From positions 124,001 through 188,000 of the forward strand of contig NZ_SNUS01000001.1 in assembly GCF_012027635.1 (NCBI RefSeq): DNA of 64,000 nucleotides. The letters are read 5' to 3'. The notes below the pieces were generated by a model, which searched no databases, had not been told where the DNA came from, and saw nothing but the letters and a program-made list of their open reading frames with translations. Positions 26,329-33,475 of this stretch are shown here, piece by piece (position 1 is the first letter of the stretch; each line of letters starts with the position of its first letter). A program made the translations under genes and the position numbers. Source of the DNA: Thermococcus sp. 21S9 (GTDB taxonomy: Archaea; Methanobacteriota_B; Thermococci; Thermococcales; Thermococcaceae).

Positions 26329-28248
26329 ATGGAAGTCAAAGGTGGTTACTGGGGTAAGATTCTGAGGGTCAACCTGACGACGGGAGAGATTAAGGTCGAG
26401 CCCCTCCCCGAGAACTTCCCGAGGAAGTACCTCGGTGGCGTCGGCTTTGGAACGAGACTCCTCTACGACGAGGTTCCGGCCGGAGCCGACCCGCTCGGAC
26501 CCGAGAACAAGATGATTATCACCCCCGGTCTCTTCGTCGGAACCGGAATCGGAACGGGTTCCAAGACGGCCTTCAACTTCAAGAGCCCGCTCACCGGTGC
26601 CTACGGCCGTTCGATGGCTGGCGCCAAGATGGGTGAGGAGCTCAAGAAGGCCGGTTACGACGTCCTTATCATTGAGGGCCAGAGTGAGGAGCCGGTTCTT
26701 CTCTACATCAAGGACGATGAGGTCAAGCTCGTTCCGGCAAACGAGTACTGGGGCCTCACCACGGGCGAGGCGAGAAAGAAGGCCAAGGAGGAGTACCCTG
26801 GCTTTGCGACCGCTTTCATCGGCCCGGCCGGCGAGAACCTTAGCCTTATTGCAACGATAGACACCGACGAGAGGCAGGCCGGTAGGGGTGGCCCCGGAGC
26901 AGTCCTCGGAAGCAAGAAGCTCAAGGGAATCGTCGTCAAGGGCACCAAGAAGATACCGATTGCCGAGCCCGAGAAGCTCCGCGAGCTCATCAAGAAGTGG
27001 GCAATGATATTCAAGGACCACCCAGCCACTAAAGCCGACATGGACTACGGAAGCGGTGAGTTCCTCGACTGGATGAACCGCGAGAGGGGAACCTTCCCGG
27101 TTAGGAACTGGCAGATGGGCTTCTTCAAGAAGGCCTACGAGAGGCTCAAGGAGATGCAGGAGAAAGGTTTGCAGTTCAGGGTTCACATCGAGATTGACCC
27201 CTACTACTGGGCGCCCAAGTACCGCGTCGGGAGGAGACCCTGCCCGATGTGCAACAAGCCCTGCAGTCAGTACATCAAGGTCGAGAGCGAGAAGTGGGGC
27301 ACCTTCATGACCGACGGTCCGGAGTACGAGACCCTCTACTCCTTCGGTGGAGCCCTTGAGCTCGACGACTTCGAGACCGTCGCGTATCTCAACTACCTTG
27401 CGGACGAGCTCGGTCTTGATACCATCTCCGCCGGTGTAACAATCGCCTGGGCCATGGAGGCCTATGAGAGGGGCCTTCTCACCAAGGAAGAGGCCGACGG
27501 CCTTGAGCTGACCTTCGGCAACGGCGAAGCTGCTGTTGAGGCCCTCAAGAAGATGGCCTACCGCGAGGGCAACCTCGGAAAGCTCTTGGCCGATGGTGTC
27601 AAGAGGGCCAGCGAGAGGCTCGGCAGGGGAAGCGAGAAGTTCGCGCTCCACGTTAAGGGCATGGAGCCCCCAGCTTATGACGTCCGCGGTATAAAGGGAA
27701 TGGCTTTGGCATTTGCAGTCAACGTTCGCGGTGCCGACCACCTCACGAGCGGTGCCTACGGAACCGAGCTCGTCGGCAAGTGGTGGAAGTTCGAGGGCGT
27801 TGACAGGACCAAGGCCGAGAACAAGGGCTTCGAGATTGCCTTCCACGAGAACCTCATGGCCATCTACGACGCCACCGGTGTCTGTAAGTTCTCAAGGCAC
27901 ATGTACTTCCTTGAGGGCTTCCCCGAGCTCGTCGAAGCGGTTACCGGCATGAACATCGGCGAGGCCGAGCTGATGGTCATCGGCGAGAGGATAATGAACA
28001 TCGCCAGGGCTTTCAACGTCCGCGAGGGCTTCACCAGGAAGGACGACACGCTCCCGTACAGGATTATGTGGGAGCCGATTCCAGAGGGGCCGAGCAAGGG
28101 CTTGCACGTCCCGCCGTGGGAGCTCGACAGGATGCTCGACGAGTACTACCAGGCCCGCGGATGGAGCAGGGACGGAATCCCGACCAAGGCCAAGCTCATG
28201 GCCCTCGACCTGCCGGACATCGCAGACGACATTGGAGCAGGGATTTAG
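26329..28248 (+). CDS. Tungsten-containing aldehyde:ferredoxin oxidoreductase family enzyme
   Basis: Oxidises aldehydes to acids with ferredoxin as acceptor, using a bis-pterin tungsten cofactor and a [4Fe-4S] cluster. 639 aa. Cluster ligands CPMCNKPC (C305, C308, C312) and C519 in DATGVCKF are present; pterin-binding segments GVGFGTRLL, AGRGGPGAVLGSKKLKGIVVKG and DVRGIKGMAL are visible. It differs enough from classic AOR (about 605 aa) that I cannot say whether it is AOR, FOR, GAPOR or a WOR4/5-type; GAPOR and WOR4 are near this length. Highly biased codon use suggests strong expression. Monocistronic, no partner ferredoxin subunit. Confidence 0.88.
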   Translation: MEVKGGYWGKILRVNLTTGEIKVEPLPENFPRKYLGGVGFGTRLLYDEVPAGADPLGPENKMIITPGLFVGTGIGTGSKTAFNFKSPLTGAYGRSMAGAKMGEELKKAGYDVLIIEGQSEEPVLLYIKDDEVKLVPANEYWGLTTGEARKKAKEEYPGFATAFIGPAGENLSLIATIDTDERQAGRGGPGAVLGSKKLKGIVVKGTKKIPIAEPEKLRELIKKWAMIFKDHPATKADMDYGSGEFLDWMNRERGTFPVRNWQMGFFKKAYERLKEMQEKGLQFRVHIEIDPYYWAPKYRVGRRPCPMCNKPCSQYIKVESEKWGTFMTDGPEYETLYSFGGALELDDFETVAYLNYLADELGLDTISAGVTIAWAMEAYERGLLTKEEADGLELTFGNGEAAVEALKKMAYREGNLGKLLADGVKRASERLGRGSEKFALHVKGMEPPAYDVRGIKGMALAFAVNVRGADHLTSGAYGTELVGKWWKFEGVDRTKAENKGFEIAFHENLMAIYDATGVCKFSRHMYFLEGFPELVEAVTGMNIGEAELMVIGERIMNIARAFNVREGFTRKDDTLPYRIMWEPIPEGPSKGLHVPPWELDRMLDEYYQARGWSRDGIPTKAKLMALDLPDIADDIGAGI

Positions 28249-28297
28249 ACATCCTTTGCCTTTTTATCTCTACTCTACTAAAGGGGGAATATTAACA

Positions 28298-28636
28298 TTG
28301 AGTACTTATCTCCAGAAACTAAGAGAATTCGTTGACTATGTTGAAGACATTGCAACGAAATCAGAATATGGCTTAGACCCAAAAAAGAGTGAAAGAATTA
28401 GAATAGAGTTCATGACGCTCAAAACATTTGCACATTCTAACATATATTTGGCAGGTAACATGGACCACCTCGCCGAGCTCAAATTTCTAGAAAGTAAATT
28501 TAACACCATTCTCACAGAAGCTGAGAGTCGTTTTGAGATATATAAAGCAAAACAAGATTGCAAATGGCTAAAATATATTTGTGTGTTAGTTATTAGTAGT
28601 GGTCTATTAACGGCTATCTTGAGGATGGTCGGATAA
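28298..28636 (+). CDS. AT-rich ORFan with C-terminal membrane helix
   Basis: Not recognised. About 112 aa from TTG 28298 (GGGGG ribosome site upstream): STYLQKLREFVDYVEDIATKSEYGLDPKKSERIRIEFMTLK, helical middle, then WLKYICVLVISSGLLTAILRMVG, a single membrane helix at the end (tail-anchored). Base composition is far lower in G+C than the neighbours and codon use differs (AAA, ATA, TTA), suggesting recent acquisition. The longer frame from 28232 would overlap the previous gene. Confidence 0.55.
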   Translation: MSTYLQKLREFVDYVEDIATKSEYGLDPKKSERIRIEFMTLKTFAHSNIYLAGNMDHLAELKFLESKFNTILTEAESRFEIYKAKQDCKWLKYICVLVISSGLLTAILRMVG

Positions 28637-28698
28637 GTATTTTTTAATCAACCTTTACCCTTTTATCCCCTTCCCTCTTATTCTCTCCGGTGGAGGAA

Positions 28699-28851
28699 AT
28701 GGACGAGAAGCTAAAGGCCTGCAAGAACTGCCGATGGTTCGGGCCGATTGACTCCTACTTCCTGACCTACGGGATGTGCAGGAAGCACATGAAGACTGTC
28801 CACATGAACTTCGTATGTGGGGATTGGGAGCCGTTATGGGGCGAGCGCTAA
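28699..28851 (+). CDS. 50-residue four-cysteine protein (probable zinc-binding)
   Basis: Small gene with a good ribosome site (GGTGGAGG) and ATG at 28699: MDEKLKACKNCRWFGPIDSY, then YGMCRKHMKTVHMNFVCGDWEPLWGER. Four cysteines (CxxC, later C and C) with two histidines between suggest one zinc site. No family recognised. The stop overlaps the 3' end of the convergent ATPase gene by 18 nt. Confidence 0.6.
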   Translation: MDEKLKACKNCRWFGPIDSYFLTYGMCRKHMKTVHMNFVCGDWEPLWGER

Positions 28852-30063
28852 AGCGTCCCTCCAGTCAAAGACCCCTGCATTCTCGGGCTCCCGTGGGAGG
28901 ACGCTCCTGTCCAGGACGACGAGGAGGTTAACCTCAGCTCCCGCGCTCTCAAACTTGTTTTCAGCCTTTCTAATGTCCCGCTCTCTAAGTTTCTCCTTCC
29001 ACTTGACCTCGGCGACCAAGTAGAGCCTCCTGTTCTTCACAAGGGCAACGTCGAGCTCAAGCTCCGGCTTCTCAATCCTGACGGGCTGAAGGCCGTAGTG
29101 CTGGGCGAAGAGACGTTCAAAGAACACCTCTACGTAGTGGGGCAGTTTTTCCTCCAGCAATCTGCGGACGGTTTTCTGGGGAAGACCTGTCTCGAAGAAA
29201 CCATACTTTGTGTTCAGGTAGTACGCGAAGTCCACGAGGGGCGATACATGGCGGTAGCGGTAGACCTTCCTTTTCTTTCCGAAGACGGGGATTCTCTCAA
29301 GCAGGCCCATTCCCGCGAGGGTTTCGAGGTATGGCGCTACGGCTCCCGGGGAAGCGTTCTCCAGCAATCCCCGAGAAGATAGCTCCCCCGCTATTTCCCC
29401 AGTGCTTACCTTTCCCCCGGCAACGGCCTCAAGGATTGCCCAGTATCTCCGGGTAAGCTCGCGCTCTTCCTCGGTAAATATCTCCCCCACGAGGCCGGGA
29501 ACGTAGTCCTTGAGAACGGTACCGATGACGTCAAAGGTTTCGACGCCGTAGGATTCCACCGTAGGAGCGAGCCACGGTTCCTGAACGAGAACGGCGAGCT
29601 CTACGAGGGACCTGCCTTCAAAACCAATGGAGTGAACGAACTTTAGGGCGTCAGAAGGCCTGACGAGGCCAACCTCATGGGCGTGGAAGAGGCCCAGCAA
29701 CGGACTGCTCCTCCCGAGGAACCTCCTGAAGTAATGCCTCGTCGAGGTTATGAGGGTCAGTTCACCCTTTCCCGACAGGCCCTGGAGAAGCGAGAAAAAC
29801 GGCTCTCCGAGGCGATGAAACTCGTCAACGACTATTCTACCTGTTTGGAGGAGAAGCGGGAGAAACTTCATGAACTCGTCAAGGGCCATTCTCTCCCCGT
29901 TCTCCACATCGATGAGCTCCGAGCCCCTCGTAACGATGAAGTATCTCGCATAGTTTCCCCTTTCGCGGACGTAGAAAGTCTTTCCCGTCTTTCTGCGCCC
30001 GTAGAGAAGCAACCACTTCGCTTTGAGGGCAACGTCGAGTTCGGGCCTTTCTATAATGGCCAT
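28834..30063 (-). CDS. Archaeal ATPase with DUF234-type C-terminal nuclease-like domain
   Basis: 409 aa. N-terminal P-loop LLLYGRRKTGKTFYV, Walker B RIVVDEFHRLG and LITSTRHYFRRFLG (sensor) belong to the archaeal AAA ATPase family; a winged helix lies around 245-305; the end has ELDVALVKNRRLYLVAEVKWKEK, a PD-(D/E)xK-like D...ExK typical of DUF234. These lineage-specific, often duplicated genes have unclear roles, perhaps mobile or defensive. ATG 30063 follows GGTGG across a perfect inverted repeat. Confidence 0.82.
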   Translation of the reverse strand: MAIIERPELDVALKAKWLLLYGRRKTGKTFYVRERGNYARYFIVTRGSELIDVENGERMALDEFMKFLPLLLQTGRIVVDEFHRLGEPFFSLLQGLSGKGELTLITSTRHYFRRFLGRSSPLLGLFHAHEVGLVRPSDALKFVHSIGFEGRSLVELAVLVQEPWLAPTVESYGVETFDVIGTVLKDYVPGLVGEIFTEEERELTRRYWAILEAVAGGKVSTGEIAGELSSRGLLENASPGAVAPYLETLAGMGLLERIPVFGKKRKVYRYRHVSPLVDFAYYLNTKYGFFETGLPQKTVRRLLEEKLPHYVEVFFERLFAQHYGLQPVRIEKPELELDVALVKNRRLYLVAEVKWKEKLRERDIRKAENKFESAGAEVNLLVVLDRSVLPREPENAGVFDWRDALALAP

Positions 30064-30086
30064 TAGTATAACCACCATTATACTAA
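30063..30086. repeat. Perfect 9-bp inverted repeat at the ATPase start
   Basis: TTAGTATAA (30063-30071) and TTATACTAA (30078-30086) flank a 6-bp centre that contains the GGTGG ribosome site of the ATPase gene, and its first base is the A of the start codon. It could be a repressor site or an RNA hairpin hiding the ribosome site. Confidence 0.65.
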
Positions 30087-30106
30087 TTTTCCCTATTCTT
30101 AAAAGC

Positions 30107-30952
30107 CTAACGCTTGAACACCCTAACGTCAACGACCACGTGCCAGACGCCGGGGGCGTAGCGCTTGATAATCAGCTCGTTGAGCTTCTCGGCCTCGTAG
30201 CCATATTCTCTCGCCATCCTCCGGAAGGTTGCGAAGGGTTCCTCGGGCATCAGCCTCTCGGGCACGGTGTTGTGGTAATGAATAATCGCCTCGTCCTTCG
30301 CTATGCTCAGGGCCTTCGGTATGAACTCGGCGGTCTTCACAACGTAGCCCATCAGAACCCTGTCGGCTATGTTTTCAGCGGGAAAGTCGCGGTTGTCGAT
30401 ATTGTAGGGCGTCATCAGGTCTTGGACGTTGTTCAGCCAGATGCTCTCCACTAAAAAGCGGAAGGTGTATGGGTCCTTCTCAATCGCTATAACCCTCGCC
30501 CCCTTGTGGACGGCCATCGGGAGGCTCAGATGGCCTATTCCCGCGAACATGTCAACGACCAGCTCGCCCGGCCTCGCCACTTCCGCCATTCTGACGCGCT
30601 CCTTGACGTTGGCCGGCGAGAACATGATTTTGGCAACGTCGAGCTTGTATTTGACGCCGTTTTCAACGTGAACGGTAACGGTGTCCCCACCGTAGAGAAC
30701 CTCGTAGTCCGGCTTCCGGGTTTCGCCGTGTATGTGGCCTTTCCTGAGGACGGTTTTAACGCCCAGAACTTCCGCGTAAACCTCTGCTATCCTGTGTTTG
30801 TAGGGCTCAAGCTCCGGCCGGAGGGGCAGAATCAGAACGTCGCCAATCTGGACCCAGTGCTTGGGGAGCAATCTAACCAGCTCAGGCGGAAGTTCCTTCG
30901 AGAGTATCTCCCGTATGCGGGGTTTTATGACCTGGGTTCGCTTCGCTCTCAT
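30107..30952 (-). CDS. taw2: tRNA(Phe) wyosine aminocarboxypropyltransferase Taw2
   Basis: Transfers the aminocarboxypropyl group of SAM to 4-demethylwyosine-37 of tRNA-Phe. 281 aa: N-terminal D1-like domain (LLPKHWVQIGDVLILPLRPELEPYKHRIAEVYAEVLGVKTVLRKGHIHGETRKPDYEVLYG), then Rossmann core with VVDMFAGIGHLSLPMAVHKGARVIAIEKDPYTF and the active NIDNRDFP and MGYVVKTAEFIPKAL. Length and DMFAGIGHLS favour Taw2 over Trm5, which is longer and carries N1-methylation motifs. Confidence 0.88.
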   Translation of the reverse strand: MRAKRTQVIKPRIREILSKELPPELVRLLPKHWVQIGDVLILPLRPELEPYKHRIAEVYAEVLGVKTVLRKGHIHGETRKPDYEVLYGGDTVTVHVENGVKYKLDVAKIMFSPANVKERVRMAEVARPGELVVDMFAGIGHLSLPMAVHKGARVIAIEKDPYTFRFLVESIWLNNVQDLMTPYNIDNRDFPAENIADRVLMGYVVKTAEFIPKALSIAKDEAIIHYHNTVPERLMPEEPFATFRRMAREYGYEAEKLNELIIKRYAPGVWHVVVDVRVFKR

Positions 30953-31032
30953 CTTGGTCCCTTCGTCAAAAAGCGATAGGAAAGCCTTAAAAACTTAAAG
31001 GACGGATTTAGGGTGAGAACCATCGGAGGTCG

Positions 31033-31377
31033 ATGAACGGTATGGAGGACGAGCCCCCGAATAGTGGGCTGTTTTCGAGGCTGTTTGGCCGTAAGGAGGA
31101 GGCACTTCTTGAGCAGAGGCTGAGCGAAGAGGCGTATGAAGACTACCGCAGGCTTCTCATGCGGGCCAGGCCCGAGGTGGACGGCTCGAAACTGACGGTT
31201 CGCCTCGCGGACGGGGTCGTTGAGCTCGACAAAGGCGTCCTGAGGGTTAAGGCCAAAGATAAAAGGTCGGCCGAGAAGATTTTGAGGAACCTTCACCACT
31301 ACGAGCAACCCCCGAGCATCTGGCCGGCCTACGGGCTCAGCTACTCGATTAAGAAAAAGAAGAGAATGATTCTCTAA
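31033..31377 (+). CDS. Small hypothetical protein, 114 aa
   Basis: Not recognised. Acidic start MNGMEDEPPNSGLFSRLFGRKEEALL, a helical part, then LTVRLADGVVELDKGVLRVKAKDKRSAEKILRNLHHYEQPPSIWPAYGLSYSIKKKKRMIL with a basic tail; no membrane helix. GGAGGT is 2 nt before ATG 31033 and 11 nt before ATG 31042, so the second may be the real start. Divergent from taw2. A TATA-like CTTAAAAACTTAAA lies near 30995. Confidence 0.65.
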   Translation: MNGMEDEPPNSGLFSRLFGRKEEALLEQRLSEEAYEDYRRLLMRARPEVDGSKLTVRLADGVVELDKGVLRVKAKDKRSAEKILRNLHHYEQPPSIWPAYGLSYSIKKKKRMIL

Positions 31378-31388
31378 CGGACCAGAAG

Positions 31389-31397
31389 CTTTAAATT
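31389..31397 (+). promoter_or_regulatory. TATA box for the box C/D RNA
   Basis: CTTTAAATT lies about 25 bp before the expected 5' end of the small RNA near 31416. Confidence 0.55.
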
Positions 31398-31415
31398 CTT
31401 CCCTTCTACCTCTCT

Positions 31416-31475
31416 TCGCGGATGACGACCCTTGCCCAGTCTGAACTGTGATGACGTCGGTATTAGCTGACGCAG
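31416..31475 (+). ncRNA. Box C/D guide RNA (2'-O-methylation guide)
   Basis: All four boxes in the archaeal layout: C ATGACGA (31422-31428, one change from RTGATGA), 12-nt guide CCCTTGCCCAGT, D' CTGA (31441-31444), 3-nt spacer, C' GTGATGA (31448-31454), 12-nt guide CGTCGGTATTAG, D CTGA (31467-31470), closed by GCG/CGC. By the N+5 rule it would methylate the G in ACUGGGCAAGGG and the U in CUAAUACCGACG of a target RNA. It has its own TATA box. Lies between a small gene and the Cas4-like gene. Confidence 0.85.
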
Positions 31476-31524
31476 GGGCGGGGAGGTTCGCGGGCCGATG
31501 AACCGCCCACCGGAGGGAAGAGAA

Positions 31525-32163
31525 GTGGGGAACAACGGAAACGCTGAAAACGACGGGCTAATAGAGTTCTACGCGAGCGAAGCCCTGACCTGTCCGAGGC
31601 GGATATACTTCCGCCTGAAGGGCTACCCTCCAAGGTGGCCCGAGAACGTCAAGGTTAGGCTTAATCAGGGCGTTAAAACCCACGAGGTCCTCGGACAGAT
31701 TCTCAGCAAACGTTTCGGCTTCGAGCTCGAGAGACACCTCGTCCTGCGCTCAAGGAAGCTCGGTTTCGAGATTCACGGGAGAATAGATGCGTTTCGCGAG
31801 TTTCCAATCGAGATTAAGGGGAAGACGAGTCTGCCGAAGGTGCCCTACGACTACCACCTGGCTCAGCTCAACGTCTACCTGCGGTGGGCCGAGGCGGAAT
31901 ACGGATACCTATACTATATTAAACTCCACGACGAGCCGACGAGGATAATCGGCAAGCTCGACATGTCGAACTTTCCCGTGATAAAGGGCCCGAACTTCAG
32001 GGCCTTTGAGATTCCCTACGACGGCAAGCTCTTCAAGGAGACGCTCAGGCACTTCTACTCGGTCAAAAAGGCCTACGAGAAAGGGAAACCCCCCGAGGGC
32101 TGGAGGAGCTATGCCTGCAAGTTCTGTCCCTACCGCTACCTCTGCTATCCTGGGGACGAGTGA
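31525..32163 (+). CDS. Cas4/RecB-like PD-(D/E)xK nuclease, stand-alone
   Basis: About 212 aa. First cysteine in ALTCPRRIYFRLKG; nuclease core GRIDAFREFPIEIKGKTSLPKVPYDYHLAQLNVYL with D, E-x-K and QxxxY; C-terminal CKFCPYRYLC completes four cysteines for an iron-sulfur cluster, as in Cas4. No CRISPR array or other cas gene is in the window, so this is a solo Cas4-like exonuclease, perhaps for repair. GTG 31525 follows CGGAGGGA; ATG 31498 lacks a good ribosome site. Confidence 0.8.
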   Translation: MGNNGNAENDGLIEFYASEALTCPRRIYFRLKGYPPRWPENVKVRLNQGVKTHEVLGQILSKRFGFELERHLVLRSRKLGFEIHGRIDAFREFPIEIKGKTSLPKVPYDYHLAQLNVYLRWAEAEYGYLYYIKLHDEPTRIIGKLDMSNFPVIKGPNFRAFEIPYDGKLFKETLRHFYSVKKAYEKGKPPEGWRSYACKFCPYRYLCYPGDE

Positions 32164-32165
32164 AT

Positions 32166-32221
32166 TTTGTGGTTGGTAATCACAAAGTTCCTGCCAATCT
32201 TTGGGGTTGGTGACCACAAAG
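32166..32221. repeat. Two direct copies of a 22-bp palindromic-looking element
   Basis: Copies at 32166-32187 and 32200-32221 agree at 19 of 22 positions, centred on GGTTGGT and ending CACAAAG. Each has TTTG at one end and CAAA at the other, so it can fold on itself. They fill the gap between convergent genes, where they may act as terminators for both. Confidence 0.7.
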
Positions 32222-33097
32222 CTACTCCTTTTTCACAACCCACCTGAGCCCGTTATCGACCACTGCCTCAACGAGCCCGCGGTTGTAGAGTTCGGCCACG
32301 AGGGCCCGAAGGGGCACGAGGTTCAGGGCGAGCTTTTGAGGGGTAACCTCGACGCGATAGTGGTTCATTATCCCGAGCGCGAGCTCTTCAACGGTCATCG
32401 GCTTCCGGAGGAACTCAAGGGCGAGCTTTTCAACCTCATCCAGGCGGTTGAGGTTGAATTCGAGCGTTTCAACGGCTTCGTCGCCCTCCACGGACCTTCC
32501 GTGTGAGGGAATGAGCAGATAGCCCCTCTCGGCGAAGTCCCTGAGCGTCGTGAGGGACTCCCTGAAAAGGGCCCAGTCCACGAGGTATGGAACGCCGACC
32601 GCGCCTATGAGCTTTTCGCCGAAGAAGGAGTCGCCCGCGTAGAGCAGGCCGTTCTCACCATCGAGGACCCCAGTCATTCCAGGGGAGTGGCCGTTTAGCT
32701 TTAAGGCCTTCAGTCCGAAAAGCTCATCGCCCCACTCGAAGACCGCGTGAACCTTCACTTCATCGGCAGAGTACGCCAGAAAACCCCTCGGTGCCCTCGA
32801 ACCGAAGGTCAGGATTTCCCTGTTGAGGGGGCTCTCTGCTATGGAGAACTCGAATCGATGAACGAAAAGAGGGGCGTCAAGCTTCGGAGAAACGGCCACG
32901 TGGTCGGCATGTCCGTGCGTCGCGAGCTGGGCTTTGAGGGGAAGGTCGAGCTTACGCAATTCTCGCCTGAGGTCCTTGTGCCTCCCGCTCCCGTGGCCGG
33001 GGTCAACGAGAACGGCCCCTTCATCGACGACCCGAAGGAGCGTGGAGGGACTTCCGGGGTAAAGGTAAGCAGAATCGCCGAGCTTTCTCAACGCCAT
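32222..33097 (-). CDS. Metallo-beta-lactamase fold hydrolase
   Basis: 291 aa from ATG 33097 (MALRKLGDSAYLYPGSPSTLLRV). Motif THGHADHVA gives HxHxDH; LNGHSPGMTGVLDG (third metal His), LYAGDSFFGE (bridging Asp) and LIPSHG (last His) complete the two-zinc site. A C-terminal winged-helix-like region after ~215 (RKPMTVEELALGIMNHYRVEVTPQKL) resembles the LACTB2-like subgroup, some of which are nucleases. Substrate unknown. Stop adjoins the repeats at 32166-32221. Confidence 0.85.
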   Translation of the reverse strand: MALRKLGDSAYLYPGSPSTLLRVVDEGAVLVDPGHGSGRHKDLRRELRKLDLPLKAQLATHGHADHVAVSPKLDAPLFVHRFEFSIAESPLNREILTFGSRAPRGFLAYSADEVKVHAVFEWGDELFGLKALKLNGHSPGMTGVLDGENGLLYAGDSFFGEKLIGAVGVPYLVDWALFRESLTTLRDFAERGYLLIPSHGRSVEGDEAVETLEFNLNRLDEVEKLALEFLRKPMTVEELALGIMNHYRVEVTPQKLALNLVPLRALVAELYNRGLVEAVVDNGLRWVVKKE

Positions 33098-33159
33098 ACT
33101 ACCACCGGAGAAGTTAGGAACCAATCAATAAAAGGCTTTGGAAGGAAAGAAAAGGGGCA

Positions 33160-33339
33160 TCAAACGTGCCTGGCGTAGAGGGTCTTCCTTCCCTCGGCCT
33201 TGGCCCTCTTGACGGCCTTCTCGACGAGGGCCTTGAGCTCCTCCTCAAGGGCGTCGTAGAACTCCGGGCTGACCCTCATCTCGGGGTCGATGTTCTTAAC
33301 GAGCTCCTTAACCTTGGACTTAACAATCAACTCGGCCAT
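33160..33339 (-). CDS. DUF1931 histone-fold-like protein
   Basis: 59 aa, MAELIVKSKVKELVKNIDPEMRVSPEFYDALEEELKALVEKAVKRAKAEGRKTLYARHV. The helix-strand pattern and terminal KRAKAEGRKTLYARH resemble the histone fold, but it differs from the true Thermococcus histones (no MAELPIAPV start). DUF1931 name is recalled. ATG 33339 follows GGAGGTGTG. Promoter GTTATAAAGG on the minus strand near 33388-33398. DNA binding is inferred only. Confidence 0.78.
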   Translation of the reverse strand: MAELIVKSKVKELVKNIDPEMRVSPEFYDALEEELKALVEKAVKRAKAEGRKTLYARHV

Positions 33340-33435
33340 TTTACACACCTCCTTATCTGGCCTTTGAGGCCGTCCTTAGTTCATCGTTCCCCTTTATAAC
33401 TTTTCTCCTCCGAGAGTGCCTGGAAAAACGGAAAA

Positions 33436-33448
33436 GGTTAAATTAACC
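33436..33448 (+). promoter_or_regulatory. Palindromic TATA region of the cyclic-2,3-DPG operon
   Basis: GGTTAAATTAACC, with 6-bp arms about one central base, covers the AT-rich promoter position 28-40 bp before ATG 33476 (GAGGTGAGG ribosome site). Symmetry may mean regulator binding over the TATA box. Confidence 0.45.
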
Positions 33449-33475
33449 CGAGGTAATCGAGTATGAGGTGAGGTA

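Noticed and set aside
26233-27846. 537-codon minus-strand frame opposite the tungsten oxidoreductase
   Set aside because: Long because of biased codons of a highly expressed gene; no motif or ribosome site, and the sense strand has the cluster cysteines.
33160-33339. Canonical archaeal histone
   Set aside because: Sequence lacks the histone consensus and begins MAELIVKSKVKE, fitting DUF1931 instead.
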